Shown here piece after piece: positions 8,735 to 16,806 of a stretch of 64,000 nt of DNA (position 1 is the stretch's first letter; each line of letters begins with the position of its first letter). A program made the translations under genes and the position numbers. The notes under the pieces are model-generated. The model saw only the letters and a program-made list of their open reading frames with translations, ran no database searches and was not told where the DNA came from. Origin of the DNA: Nannocystis pusilla (GTDB taxonomy: Bacteria > Myxococcota_A > Polyangia > Nannocystales > Nannocystaceae); assembly GCF_020073745.1 (NCBI RefSeq), contig NZ_JAIRAU010000001.1, positions 1,054,001 through 1,118,000 on the forward strand, given 5' to 3'.

Positions 8735-9616
8735 ATGAACTCGTGGATCGTCGGGGTCGACCTTCGTCACCGCAGCGACGGCGCGGTGCGTTTCGGGGCG
8801 TGGTTGCGCGCGCAGACGGGCGGTGCGATCGAGCTGGTGGGGGTGCACGTAGCGCCCACGGACGTGGTCGACCAGCTCGACCAGTTCGAGGGGCGGGTGC
8901 GGGTGCGCGAGCGGCTGAAGACGGAGGCCGAGCTGGCGATGGACCGGGCGGGCGTGCGCGACGCGTACGCCGAGGTCGAGCTGATCGAGGCGGACGAGCC
9001 GGCCGAGGCGCTGGCGAACGCGCGGGCCGGGCGGACCGCGGTCGGGCTGATCGTCGGGCGCAAGGCCGCCAGCGACGGGCGCGACCTGGTGCGGCTCGGC
9101 AGCGTGGCGCGCCGGCTGCTGCAGCGGCTGGTGGTGCCGACCTTCGTGGTGCCTCCGGACCTCGCCGCCGACCAGCTGGGCAGCGGGCCCATCGTCGTCG
9201 CCGTGACGCCGGCGGACGCGAGCGCCGGCGCGGTCGAGGTCGGCGCGGCGATGGCGAGGGCGCTCGGCCGGCCGCTGGTGTTCGTGCGCGTGGTCAGCGT
9301 GCCGGAGGAGTACACGCAGATCTACTGGTCGACCGACGCGCTGGCGCAGTTCAAGGGCCAGACGATCGCGGCCGCCAAGGACCGCAGCGCCGAGTGGCTG
9401 GCCGACCACGGCCGCAGCGAGCCGGTGGTGGTCCGCTATGGCGACACGATCACGGAGATCCTCGCGGTCGCGGCCGAACAGGGGGCGCCGTTCCTGGTGT
9501 GCGGATCGCGGCTGCTCAGCCGGGTCGAGCGGGTCATCGCCCTCAGTACCTCGAGCGAGCTGGCGGCCCGGGCCGCGATCCCCGTGCTGGTGGTCCCGCC
9601 CGACGCGCGTGCTTGA
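8735..9616 (+). CDS. tandem universal stress protein
   Basis: The 293-residue product has two UspA-type domains, at about residues 1-145 and 150-293. The first opens with WIVGVDLRHRSDGAV and ends with RLLQRLVVPTFVVPP. The second opens with PIVVAVTPADASAGAV and ends with ELAARAAIPVLVVPP. The G-x2-G-x9-G-S/T nucleotide-binding signature is modified: GRKAASDGRDLVRLGSV in domain 1 and CGSRLLSRVERVIALSTSS in domain 2, so ATP binding is uncertain. These are cytoplasmic stress-response proteins of varied function. The start is the first ATG that gives the canonical first strand. Confidence 0.88.
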   Translation: MNSWIVGVDLRHRSDGAVRFGAWLRAQTGGAIELVGVHVAPTDVVDQLDQFEGRVRVRERLKTEAELAMDRAGVRDAYAEVELIEADEPAEALANARAGRTAVGLIVGRKAASDGRDLVRLGSVARRLLQRLVVPTFVVPPDLAADQLGSGPIVVAVTPADASAGAVEVGAAMARALGRPLVFVRVVSVPEEYTQIYWSTDALAQFKGQTIAAAKDRSAEWLADHGRSEPVVVRYGDTITEILAVAAEQGAPFLVCGSRLLSRVERVIALSTSSELAARAAIPVLVVPPDARA

Positions 9617-9669
9617 CGAGGCCGGTGGGGCGTGCGCCCGCCGCGAAAGTGAGATATAGACGCCGCGCC

Positions 9670-10752
9670 ATGAAGTTCCGCGCTCCGTTCGCGCTCCTCC
9701 TCCCCGTCGTCCTGGCCGCTTGCACCGGCGGCGAGGCGCCCAAGACCGACACCACCAAGACGGAACCGGCCAAGGCCGAGCCCGACAAGGCCGAGGTCAA
9801 GGCCGAGCCCGCCAAGGCCGAGGCGCCGCCGCTGCCGCTCGAGCCGACCGACGCGATCAAGTACGAGCCGCCGTTCGACGGCAAGCCGCTCAGCAGCGAC
9901 AAGACCGAGAGCGGGCTGACGATCGAGGACTTCGTGGTCGGCGACGGGGCCGAGGCGGTCAAGGGCGGCGAGGTCGAGGTCCACTACACCGGGTATTTGA
10001 CCGACGGCGTGGTGTTCGACACCTCGAAGAAGCGCAACCGGCCGTTCACGTTCTCGCTCGGCGAGGGCCGCGTGATCAAGGGCTGGGACGAGGGCGTGGT
10101 CGGCATGAAGGTCGGCGGCAAGCGGCGCCTGATCGTGCCCGCGGCGCTCGGCTACGGTGACCGCCGGGCCGGCAAGATCCCCCCGGGCGCGACGCTGGTG
10201 TTCACCATCGAGCTGCTGTCGTTCACGCCGCCGCCGCCGCCGCCGCAGCCGCTCACCGCGTTCGAGGCCAAGCCGGTCGGCACCAAGACGATCGAGGGCG
10301 TGAAGATCACCGACTACAAGCTCGGCGAGGGCGCCGAGGCCAAGACCGGCGACACGGTCGCGGTCCACTACCGCGGCACGCTCAAGGACGGGACCGAGTT
10401 CGACTCGTCGCTGGCGCGCAAGCCGATCAGCTTCCCGCTCGGCCAGGGCCGCGTGATCAAGGGCTGGGACCTCGGCATCGCCGGCATGAAGGTCGGCGGC
10501 CTGCGCAAGCTCGAGATCCCGGCCAAGCTGGCGTACGGCGAGCGGGCCAAGGGCAAGATCCCCGCCAACTCCGACCTGACCTTCACCGTCGAGCTGATGT
10601 CGGTCAAGCCGGCCCCGACGCCGCCGGCCGGCGCCACCGCGCCGGGGGCGGCTCCGGGCCAGCCGGCGACGCCCGGCGCGGCCCAGCCCGCCGGTGGGGC
10701 GGCCCAGCCCGCCAGGCCCGACGCGAAGCCCGCGGAGAAGAAGGCCGAGTGA
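9670..10752 (+). CDS. lipoprotein with two FKBP-type peptidyl-prolyl isomerase domains
   Basis: The 360-residue product has a lipoprotein signal (FALLLPVVLAAC, lipidated Cys about 18), a Lys/Pro/Glu-rich linker to about residue 60, and two FKBP domains. Domain 1 (about 80-185) shows VHYTGYLTDGVVFDTS, GEGRVIKGWDEGVVGMKVGG and LGYGDRRAGKIPPG. Domain 2 (about 205-310) shows VHYRGTLKDGTEFDSS, GQGRVIKGWDLGIAGMKVGG and LAYGERAKGKIP. Both keep the VIKGW core and the Tyr and Asp residues typical of active isomerases. The C-terminus is Ala/Pro/Gly-rich. It should help fold envelope proteins. Its stop overlaps the next start (GTGA), so the two genes are coupled. Confidence 0.93.
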   Translation: MKFRAPFALLLPVVLAACTGGEAPKTDTTKTEPAKAEPDKAEVKAEPAKAEAPPLPLEPTDAIKYEPPFDGKPLSSDKTESGLTIEDFVVGDGAEAVKGGEVEVHYTGYLTDGVVFDTSKKRNRPFTFSLGEGRVIKGWDEGVVGMKVGGKRRLIVPAALGYGDRRAGKIPPGATLVFTIELLSFTPPPPPPQPLTAFEAKPVGTKTIEGVKITDYKLGEGAEAKTGDTVAVHYRGTLKDGTEFDSSLARKPISFPLGQGRVIKGWDLGIAGMKVGGLRKLEIPAKLAYGERAKGKIPANSDLTFTVELMSVKPAPTPPAGATAPGAAPGQPATPGAAQPAGGAAQPARPDAKPAEKKAE

Positions 10753-11936
10753 GGCCCTCCGCGGCGATCGTGGCGCTCTCCGTGGGCCTGTCCTGTCGGG
10801 CAGGTCCCTCGGAGCAGGCGCCCGGTGCCGCGAGGCCGGGGGTCGGCGCGGCCGCCGGCCCAGGTGACTCTGCGGACATGTCCGTGGGGGCAGGTGAGAA
10901 GGGCCCGGCGAAGCTGGCCGAAGGGGCAGGTACTCCGGCGGCCGACGCGGGCGCGCTCGCTGGCCCGGGCGGGGCCGCCGGGGCCGGGATGTCCGCAGGG
11001 ACAGGTGGTGCGGGCGGCGACGCGAAGCTGGCTGCAGGGACAGGCGGCGCGGGCGGCGATGCAAGGCTGTCCGCAGGGACAGGTAGTGCGAGCGCCGATC
11101 CGCCGCCTCCCGGGGCGCCGGCGCCGATAGCCTGCCTCGACCCGCCGCCGCCGGGGATGGCGTGCATCCCGGCCGGGTGGTTCATCCGCGGCAGCGACAC
11201 CGGGCCGGAGCACGCGCGGCCGCAGGCGCGGGTGTGGCTGCAGACGTACTACCTCGACCTCAACGAGGTGACCTACGCCGAGTACAAGGCGTGCGTGAAG
11301 GCCAAGAAGTGCGACCCGAAAGGTGGGCCGGCGTACACCGACTTCGACCGGCCGAAGCAGCCGATCAACGGGGTGAGCTGGTTCCACGCCGACGGCTACT
11401 GCAAGGCCCAGGGCAAGCGGCTGCCGAGCGAGGCGCAGTGGGAGAAGGGCGCCCGCGGGCCCGACGGAGCGCTGCACCCGTGGGGCGACGAGCCGGCGAC
11501 GTGCGAGCGGGCGATTTTGAAGGACGAGACCGGGCGCGGCTGCGGGGTCAAGAAGCAGGGCAGCAAGCCGGAGACCGGGCGCCCGTGGGAGGTCGGCTCG
11601 CGGCCTCCGGGGCGATATGGCCTTTACGACATGTCCGGAAATTCATGGGAGTGGGTGGCCGACTGGTTCACCCGCAGCTACGCCGAGTGCGGGGCCGACT
11701 GCGAGGGCGTCGACCCCCTCGGCCCGTGCGCGAAGGACGGCGAGCCGGCCCGCGACTGCCCGGGCAAGCTGCGCAAGATCGTCCGCGGCGGGTCGTGGTA
11801 CTGGGACGCCTCCTACGCGACCGGCGTGTGGCGACGGCCGCACTTCCCCAGCAATCAGCCGTTCCACCACTTCGGCTTCCGCTGCGCCGCGAACGCGAGC
11901 GAGGCGGCGGCGCTGCAGCGCGACCCGGCGGGGTGA
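10749..11936 (+). CDS. lipoprotein with FGE-sulfatase-like domain lacking the catalytic cysteines
   Basis: The 395-residue product starts at GTG overlapping the FKBP stop by four bases. A lipoprotein signal ends at the Cys of VGLSC (about residue 16). Residues 20-130 are Gly/Ala-rich and contain three 13-residue repeats (AGTGGAGGDA type). Residues about 140-390 match the formylglycine-generating enzyme (SUMF1/DUF323) fold: CIPAGWFIRGSD, YLDLNEVTYAEYKACV, PINGVSWFHADGYCKAQGKR, LPSEAQWEKGARG, YDMSGNSWEWVADW, RGGSWYWDASYATGVWRRPH and FGFRCAA. The two catalytic Cys of true FGEs, expected around SYATGVWRRP, are replaced by Ala/Thr and Arg. A binding or structural role is therefore more likely than sulfatase maturation. 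Confidence 0.85.
   Translation: MRPSAAIVALSVGLSCRAGPSEQAPGAARPGVGAAAGPGDSADMSVGAGEKGPAKLAEGAGTPAADAGALAGPGGAAGAGMSAGTGGAGGDAKLAAGTGGAGGDARLSAGTGSASADPPPPGAPAPIACLDPPPPGMACIPAGWFIRGSDTGPEHARPQARVWLQTYYLDLNEVTYAEYKACVKAKKCDPKGGPAYTDFDRPKQPINGVSWFHADGYCKAQGKRLPSEAQWEKGARGPDGALHPWGDEPATCERAILKDETGRGCGVKKQGSKPETGRPWEVGSRPPGRYGLYDMSGNSWEWVADWFTRSYAECGADCEGVDPLGPCAKDGEPARDCPGKLRKIVRGGSWYWDASYATGVWRRPHFPSNQPFHHFGFRCAANASEAAALQRDPAG
10784..10825. repeat. 14-bp lattice repeat, three units, in coding sequence
   Basis: Cores at 10784 (gggcctgtcc), 10798 (gggcaggtcc) and 10812 (gagcaggcgc) are exactly 14 bp apart, with spacers tgtc, ctcg and ccgg. They lie just after the signal-peptide codons of the FGE-like lipoprotein. 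Confidence 0.75.
10874..10897. repeat. 14-bp lattice repeat, two units, in coding sequence
   Basis: Cores at 10874 (ggacatgtcc) and 10888 (gggcaggtga) are separated by gtgg. A looser core pair, off the lattice by 1 bp, follows at about 10911-10933. Confidence 0.65.
10985..11095. repeat. 39-bp tandem repeat built on the lattice hairpin
   Basis: The pair of arms around a gcag spacer occurs three times, with ggacagg beginning at 10999, 11038 and 11077. The period is 39 bp, exactly 13 codons, and encodes the AGTGGAGGDA-type repeats of the FGE-like lipoprotein. Confidence 0.75.
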
Positions 11937-12192
11937 GCGGGCCGGAGAGTCCCCCATCAGCCGTTCCGGCGCGGCGGCGTGGCGGGGTGAGGCGAGCGGG
12001 ACGGCGCCCGAGCTCACGGCTCGGGGGTCGTCGTCTGCTGGCAGACTTCGCAGGCCGCGCAGCTTGCGCGGCGCGGTGACGGTGCGGCTCGCCGATGCAG
12101 CGGGGCCCCGAAGTGCGCGGGCGATGCAGGCGGGCGCAGGCGCGGTGCGGGGCGGTTGACGCGGGCGCGGCCGCGTGAAAAAACCCCCGGCG

Positions 12193-12717
12193 ATGAAGTT
12201 CACGATCAGGCACCCGTACGCGATCGAGCCGGAGCCGTTCTGGCGCGAGGTGTTCTTCGACCACGATTACAACGAGAAGCTCTATAAAAAGGGCCTCGAG
12301 TTCGAGGCGTTCGACATCGTCGAGGAGACGAGCCCGCCCGACGGCCGCAAGACGCGGAAGGTGCGGGTGACGCCGAAGATCGACGCGCCGGCGGCGATCC
12401 GCAAGGTGCTCGGCGACTCGGTGTCGTACGTGGAAGAGGGACGCCTCGAGGTCAGCGGGCCCAACACGCCGAAGTGGTTCTCGAAGGTGCTGCCGTCCAA
12501 GCTGGCCGACAAGACGACGATCAAGGCCGAGATGTGGCTCGAGCGCACCGGCCCCGGTCAGTCCGACCGCGTCGCCGAGTTCGAGATCGAGGTCAAGATG
12601 TTCGGCGTCGGCGGGATGGTCGAGAAGTTCCTCGAGAAGACGATGCGCGAGAGCTATCAGAAGGCGGCCGACTACACGAATCAGTGGCTGCGGGCGAACG
12701 GCAAGGCAGGGAGCTGA
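12193..12717 (+). CDS. DUF2505-like (START-type fold) protein
   Basis: The 174-residue product has no signal or membrane segment. It shows MKFTIRHPYAIEPEPFWREV, FDHDYNEKLYKKGLEFEAF, ARKVRV-type strands and a long amphipathic C-terminal helix (VEKFLEKTMRESYQKAADYT). That layout fits DUF2505, a START/SRPBCC-like hydrophobic-pocket family. The ligand is unknown. An in-frame GTG at 12175 would add six residues. It follows the FGE-like gene after 256 bp and is followed by a hairpin. Confidence 0.75.
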   Translation: MKFTIRHPYAIEPEPFWREVFFDHDYNEKLYKKGLEFEAFDIVEETSPPDGRKTRKVRVTPKIDAPAAIRKVLGDSVSYVEEGRLEVSGPNTPKWFSKVLPSKLADKTTIKAEMWLERTGPGQSDRVAEFEIEVKMFGVGGMVEKFLEKTMRESYQKAADYTNQWLRANGKAGS

Positions 12718-12724
12718 TCGCGCG

Positions 12725-12750
12725 GGCTCGCGGCTCCGCAGGCGCGAGCC
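12725..12750 (+). terminator. hairpin after the DUF2505-like gene
   Basis: A perfect 8-bp stem (ggctcgcg with cgcgagcc) and 10-nt loop begin 7 bp after the stop codon. No T-tract follows, so termination is only likely. Confidence 0.4.
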
Positions 12751-12836
12751 TGCAGGGCGCGGGGGCCGACCTCGTCGGGCGGGCGCACGTCGCCGAACCT
12801 GGGGTCGCGGCGATCCTGTCGGCATGCGTTCGCGTT

Positions 12837-13568
12837 TCAGGGCGACGGCTCCGCCCCCGGGGACGAGCGTTGCCCCTCGCACGTCGATACGTCCTCCTCG
12901 GCGACGGAGCAGGGATTCGGCTCGCCCGCGACGAACGCCGAATACTCGGCGCATGACAGCGCCCCGGTGCACGCATGGAGCGCGGCGAACGCGGGGCGGC
13001 ACTCGTCCGACGCGTCTCCCGCCAGCAGGAGATCCTCTTCACAGGAGGACGTACATTCATCGGCGGTCCAACCGGAGTCCGGATCGCACTCGGTATCCAC
13101 CATGCACATGGCTGTGCACAACGTATTCACGTCAGGATCGTCCGCGAGGGTCAGAGCTTCGTCGATCTCGGGCTCGAGTTCGCAGCCGTTCACGGTGCGG
13201 CTGTACTCTTTCTCGAGCGGTACGAGACCCGGGGCCTCGATCCGGAGCGCCAATGTCCCGGCGCGGTAAGTTCCGGGCTCGCGGGCATAGTTTACGGTGA
13301 CGATACACGTGTCGGCGTGCCCGGACTCCGGCTCTGCGGGGATACCGCATGAGAGCTCGAAATCTACCACGTGCTCGTCTTCACCCGTCCAGGTCACGGC
13401 GATGGTGGCCTGGGGCAGCAAGTTCCCACGGGTGTCTTGCAGCGTGAGGGTCGGCCACGATATGCCGAGATCACAGGGCTCTTCCCCGCATGCCGGCGCG
13501 AGCCCCAGCACGAGCGCGAGCCATAACCTCGGCGGGTGGGCGTCCGCGGAATGCTCAGTAGCAGGCAT
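12837..13568 (-). CDS. Cys-rich lipoprotein of unknown function
   Basis: The 243-residue product has a lipoprotein signal (LWLALVLGLAPAC). An immunoglobulin-like beta domain at about 30-140 contains PTLTLQDTRGNLLPQATIAV and YRAGTLALRIEAPGLVPLEK. A Cys-rich domain at about 150-225 contains CTAMCMVDTECD, CTSSCEEDLL, CRPAFAALHACTGALSC; eight or more Cys in this spacing resemble small disulfide modules of other myxobacterial lipoproteins. The start at 13568 is preferred because it gives a normal signal peptide. Its 5' end reaches into a lower-GC stretch (13560-13770). Confidence 0.75.
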   Translation of the reverse strand: MPATEHSADAHPPRLWLALVLGLAPACGEEPCDLGISWPTLTLQDTRGNLLPQATIAVTWTGEDEHVVDFELSCGIPAEPESGHADTCIVTVNYAREPGTYRAGTLALRIEAPGLVPLEKEYSRTVNGCELEPEIDEALTLADDPDVNTLCTAMCMVDTECDPDSGWTADECTSSCEEDLLLAGDASDECRPAFAALHACTGALSCAEYSAFVAGEPNPCSVAEEDVSTCEGQRSSPGAEPSP

Positions 13569-13606
13569 GGTTGTCCGTCGTTGGGGTGGTCTTGATCGCG
13601 GAGCAG

Positions 13607-13774
13607 ATGAAGTCAAACACTCCAGTGCGGATCCGGGTGGCGAAGGTCCATGAGCTCGAGTTTTTTGTCAAGCAAGATGGCTCGTACCGTCTGATTCGAG
13701 GATTTGCAGATGGACTCCCGTTCTGGCTATTGACGGCATCGTGCCCAGACCTCACCGGTCTCACGTCAGGCTAG
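13607..13774 (+). CDS. possible small protein or gene fragment
   Basis: This is a 55-codon frame from an ATG, in a stretch with clearly lower GC than the genome. The product reads like a soluble domain end (KVHELEFFVKQDGSYRLIRG, then FADGLPFWLLTA). Its last four bases overlap the end of the convergent DUF1036-type gene. No ribosome site is evident. It may be a remnant of transferred DNA; the opposite strand is also open here. Confidence 0.25.
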   Translation: MKSNTPVRIRVAKVHELEFFVKQDGSYRLIRGFADGLPFWLLTASCPDLTGLTSG

Positions 13775-14664
13775 TTGGAGAGATTCCACTGGTGGATGCC
13801 GTCCCTGTCCGGATCGTCGATCGCTCCGAATTCCTGCATGTAGATGTTGAACTTGGTCGGATTCACGCATTCGTCGTCGGTGTACGTGAACTCGTCGCCG
13901 CGGTGGACGCAGAAGTATGCGGTATCATAACCGCGGTTGATCCACTCGACGAAGGTGTCGGCGTCGATGAGGGGGCCCTTGGCGACGGCGTAGAACATGC
14001 CGTTTCCGCGGTACCCGGTGATCGGGTCGCCGCACTGGCCAGGGTCGAGCACCCACCACCCCTCGGCCACCCAGACCCCGTCATCGCCCCGGTACCCGAC
14101 GGCAAGGTTGGCGGAGTAGCTCGAATTGTTGCAGACCCTCAAGGTCCTGACGATCGGCTCGGTGGTGACCGACCAATCGACCTCGTTGCAGGCACAGTTG
14201 AGGAAGTGGCCCACCAGCTTGCTGGCGCCGGGGATGCCCACGTCCGCGACGTACTCGACGATCATGCCCGCGACGCTCGCGGCGAGCTCGGCGTTCGAGC
14301 CGAGGTTGTAGCATTCGCTGGCGGAGCTGATCCTCCCCTCGTCGCGCTCGTCCTCGAGCCACGCGATCAGGTCGCCGTTGAGCGCGGGGTAGGCGTCGCA
14401 CAGGCCCACACCCGTCTCGCAGCTGATCCACTCGCGGAAGAAGCATTCCGTCTTGGCGAGCTCGTCGACCATCTCCTGCTCGCAGGTGCGGAAGGGGTCG
14501 TTCCACAGCGGGCAGGGGATCGTGTAGACGTTGGTGTTGCGCTCCGTGCACAGGTCGCCGATCGTGTTCCCGTCGCATGCGGTCGCGCCGGCGTGGTCGG
14601 ACCAGGCGAGCGCCCCGAGCCCGCCGACGGCCAGCATCCGCGTGAGTCTTCCAATCGTCGTCAT
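13771..14664 (-). CDS. exported protein with C-terminal DUF1036-like domain
   Basis: The 297-residue product has a signal peptide (LTRMLAVGGLGALAW, cleavage near DHAGA) and an AGAGG ribosome site 6 nt before the ATG. Residues 30-165 form a Cys-rich helical domain (CPLWNDPFRTCEQEMVDELA, CFFREWISCETGVGLCDAYP). Residues about 175-297 match DUF1036 in pattern: RVCNNSSYSANLAVGYRGDD, VAEGWWVLDPGQC and MFYAVAKG. DUF1036 proteins are small exported beta domains of unknown role. The upstream region, around 14740-14780, is AT-rich for this genome and may hold the promoter. Confidence 0.82.
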   Translation of the reverse strand: MTTIGRLTRMLAVGGLGALAWSDHAGATACDGNTIGDLCTERNTNVYTIPCPLWNDPFRTCEQEMVDELAKTECFFREWISCETGVGLCDAYPALNGDLIAWLEDERDEGRISSASECYNLGSNAELAASVAGMIVEYVADVGIPGASKLVGHFLNCACNEVDWSVTTEPIVRTLRVCNNSSYSANLAVGYRGDDGVWVAEGWWVLDPGQCGDPITGYRGNGMFYAVAKGPLIDADTFVEWINRGYDTAYFCVHRGDEFTYTDDECVNPTKFNIYMQEFGAIDDPDRDGIHQWNLSN

Positions 14665-15033
14665 CTCTGCCTCTTTTCCACCATGTCTCGTTCGCGCTCG
14701 CATGCACGAACGCGTGCGTACAATGAATTACGCGGTCGAGCGGACCACTAAGAAATCCATTAAAAACCGGGACACCAGGAGCCACCGACTCCAGGCGAGG
14801 CTGGAGGCCCACTCGACGCACGTTCGTGGCCCGACGAACTCGCGGACCGGCGTGTGCCCATGCTTCGTAGCGACGCGCCGGCCGATGGGTTTGCTCGCCT
14901 CGACGAGCTCGCGCGCCGGCCTCGAACGTCACGCCGAACGGCACACCCAGGCAGTCCCCGCCAACCGCCGGCGGGTCGGCCGATGGCGGCGCACCGCGAT
15001 GTGTCCCCGGGGACAGGTCCCCGGGAAGCGCGA
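14665..15033. other. intergenic region, probable promoter and a lattice repeat
   Basis: An A/T-rich stretch at about 14740-14775 lies upstream of the minus-strand DUF1036-type gene and is the best promoter region, though no clear hexamers can be set. Two lattice units lie at 14997-15024, immediately past the end of the neighbouring lipoprotein gene. I see no gene. Confidence 0.5.
14997..15024. repeat. 14-bp lattice repeat, two units
   Basis: Cores at 14997 (cgatgtgtcc) and 15011 (ggacaggtcc), each followed by the spacer ccgg. The array ends about 10 bp from the stop codon of the FG-GAP/VCBS lipoprotein gene. Confidence 0.7.
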
Positions 15034-16461
15034 TCACGGGTCGGCGAGCAGGACGCTGACGGTGCTGTCGCCGTTGTTGGCGGTGACGAGGTCGACGGCG
15101 CCGTCCTTATTAAAATCGCCGGTGGCGACGACGTAGGGGGCCATGCCGACGGCGAACGGTTCGGGGGCTCCGAAGCCGCCGTTGCCGTTGCCGCGCAGGA
15201 CGCTGACGGTGTTGGCGCCGCGGTTGGCGACGACGAGGTCGAGGGCGCCGTCGCCGGAGATGTCGTGGACGACGAGGCCGATGGGGTCGGCGCCGCAGGG
15301 GTAGGGGATCGCGCCGCCGAAGCCGCCGAGGCCGTCGCCCTGGAGGACGAACACCTGGCCGGCGGCGGGCACGGTGACGACGGCGTCGGTGTCGCCGTCG
15401 CCGTTGAGGTCGGCGAGGCCGACGGCGTAGACCTGGCCGCCGGCGGGCGAGTTGGTCGGCGGGCCGAAGTTGCCGACGCCGTTGCCGAGCGAGACGCTGA
15501 GGTTGCTGCCGCCGTAGTTGGCGCTGACGAGGTCGAGCGAGCCGTCGCCGTTCATGTCGGCGGCGGCGACCCAGGTCGGCCCCGTGCCGACGCCGACGGT
15601 CGCCGGCGCGGGGAAGCCGACGCCGTCGGAGATCAGCACGGTCAGGCTGTCGGCGCCGTAGTTGGCGACGACGAGGTCGTCGTAGTCGTCGCCGTTGAGG
15701 TTGGTGGCGAGGATGTAGCGGGCGCCCGCGCCGGCGGCGATCGCCGGCTGGCCGACGAGCATGCCGGCGCCGTTGTTCTGATAGACCGAGACGTCGTTGC
15801 CGGCCATGTTGGCGGTGACGAGGTCGGGCGCGCCGTCGTTGTTGAGGTCGGGCACGGCGGCGGAGTACGGACCCATGCCGACGGCGAGGGCGACGAGGGC
15901 GTTGAAGCTGCCGTCGCCCTTGCCTGTCCGTACGGTCATGTTGTTTGTCATGTTGTTGGCGCAGGCGACGTCGTCGTTGCCGTCCTTGTTGAAGTCGGCG
16001 ACGGCGACGGAGATCGGGCCGGAGCCCATGCCGAGCGCGGTGAACGGCTTGAAGCAGACCTCGCCCGGGGCCGGCTGGCCGTCGCCGCACAGCGCCGGCG
16101 GGGCGTCGGTGGTGGCGCCGTCGGTGTCCTCGCCGACGCAGATGTCGGCGGTGCACACAAGGCCTGCGAGACATGTCGCAAGGGGCAGGCAGGGACAGCC
16201 CTCCTCGCCGTCGACGCAGGCCGGACCGGTGGTCGGCGCGACGGTGGTCGGCGCGACGGTGGTCGGCTCGACGGCGGTCCCGCCGGTGGTGGTCGTCTCG
16301 CCGGTCTCGTCGCCGGTGGTGGTGCCCGGCATCGTCATCGACGCCATCGTCATGGTGGAAGGGAGGCTCGTGCTGGTCGTCGCGCCCGTGTCGTCCCCGT
16401 CGCCGCCGCCGCACGCCGTGAGGGCGACGAGCGCGAGGCCGTACCGTGTCCAAGAGGCCAT
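15034..16461 (-). CDS. lipoprotein with VCBS/FG-GAP calcium-binding repeats
   Basis: The 475-residue product has a lipoprotein signal (YGLALVALTAC, Cys about 16) and a Thr/Met/Val-rich linker to about residue 90. A short Cys cluster follows (CPCLPLATCLAGLVCTADIC). The rest is a chain of about eight repeats of roughly 45 residues, each with an Asp-rich calcium loop such as DFNKDGNDD, DLNNDGAPD, NLNGDDYDD, DMNGDGSLD, DLNGDGDTD, DISGDGALD and DFNKDGAVD, then VTANNG- or VVANYG-type strands. These are the VCBS/FG-GAP propeller blades of surface proteins. The Cys-cluster codons contain a lattice repeat (16169-16192). Confidence 0.87.
   Translation of the reverse strand: MASWTRYGLALVALTACGGGDGDDTGATTSTSLPSTMTMASMTMPGTTTGDETGETTTTGGTAVEPTTVAPTTVAPTTGPACVDGEEGCPCLPLATCLAGLVCTADICVGEDTDGATTDAPPALCGDGQPAPGEVCFKPFTALGMGSGPISVAVADFNKDGNDDVACANNMTNNMTVRTGKGDGSFNALVALAVGMGPYSAAVPDLNNDGAPDLVTANMAGNDVSVYQNNGAGMLVGQPAIAAGAGARYILATNLNGDDYDDLVVANYGADSLTVLISDGVGFPAPATVGVGTGPTWVAAADMNGDGSLDLVSANYGGSNLSVSLGNGVGNFGPPTNSPAGGQVYAVGLADLNGDGDTDAVVTVPAAGQVFVLQGDGLGGFGGAIPYPCGADPIGLVVHDISGDGALDLVVANRGANTVSVLRGNGNGGFGAPEPFAVGMAPYVVATGDFNKDGAVDLVTANNGDSTVSVLLADP
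16169..16192. repeat. 14-bp lattice repeat, two units, in coding sequence
   Basis: Cores at 16169 (agacatgtcg) and 16183 (gggcaggcag) are separated by caag. They encode part of the Cys cluster of the VCBS lipoprotein on the minus strand. Confidence 0.6.
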
Positions 16462-16595
16462 GGCGGGAGAATGGCGGGCCGCGGCCCGGGCCGTCAACGC
16501 TCACCGTCGCCCGTCCGGGTCGGCGTGAGCGGCAAAAGCGGAGGTGCGCGCAAGGCTTCGCGCACGCTGCGCGGCACGCTGCGTCGTGTGCGAAA

Positions 16596-16637
16596 GGACA
16601 TGGCGAATGGGTCATGGCACATCCGCCAGGTCGCAAG
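16596..16637. repeat. 14-bp lattice repeat, three units
   Basis: Cores at 16596 (ggacatggcg), 16610 (ggtcatggca) and 16624 (cgccaggtcg) are exactly 14 bp apart, with spacers aatg, catc and caag. Confidence 0.75.
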
Positions 16638-16806
16638 GCGCCGCCGGTCGGGCGGACGCGCGACGCTCGAGCGGCGCCCGCCGCCCGGCGGCGCCGCAGG
16701 TCTGGGGCTCCACTTCTGCCGCCGAGCGCCGGCGGACCGCTGCGCGGCGGGCGTCAGCGGTCGCGGCGGAGCGGTGGCCGGGGGGCGGCTCGCAGCGGTA
16801 GAGCCG

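Noticed and set aside
11630..11643. A single catg core in the FGE-like gene.
   Set aside because: It encodes the conserved YDMSGN motif of the family, so it is explained by protein conservation and has no partner at 14 bp.
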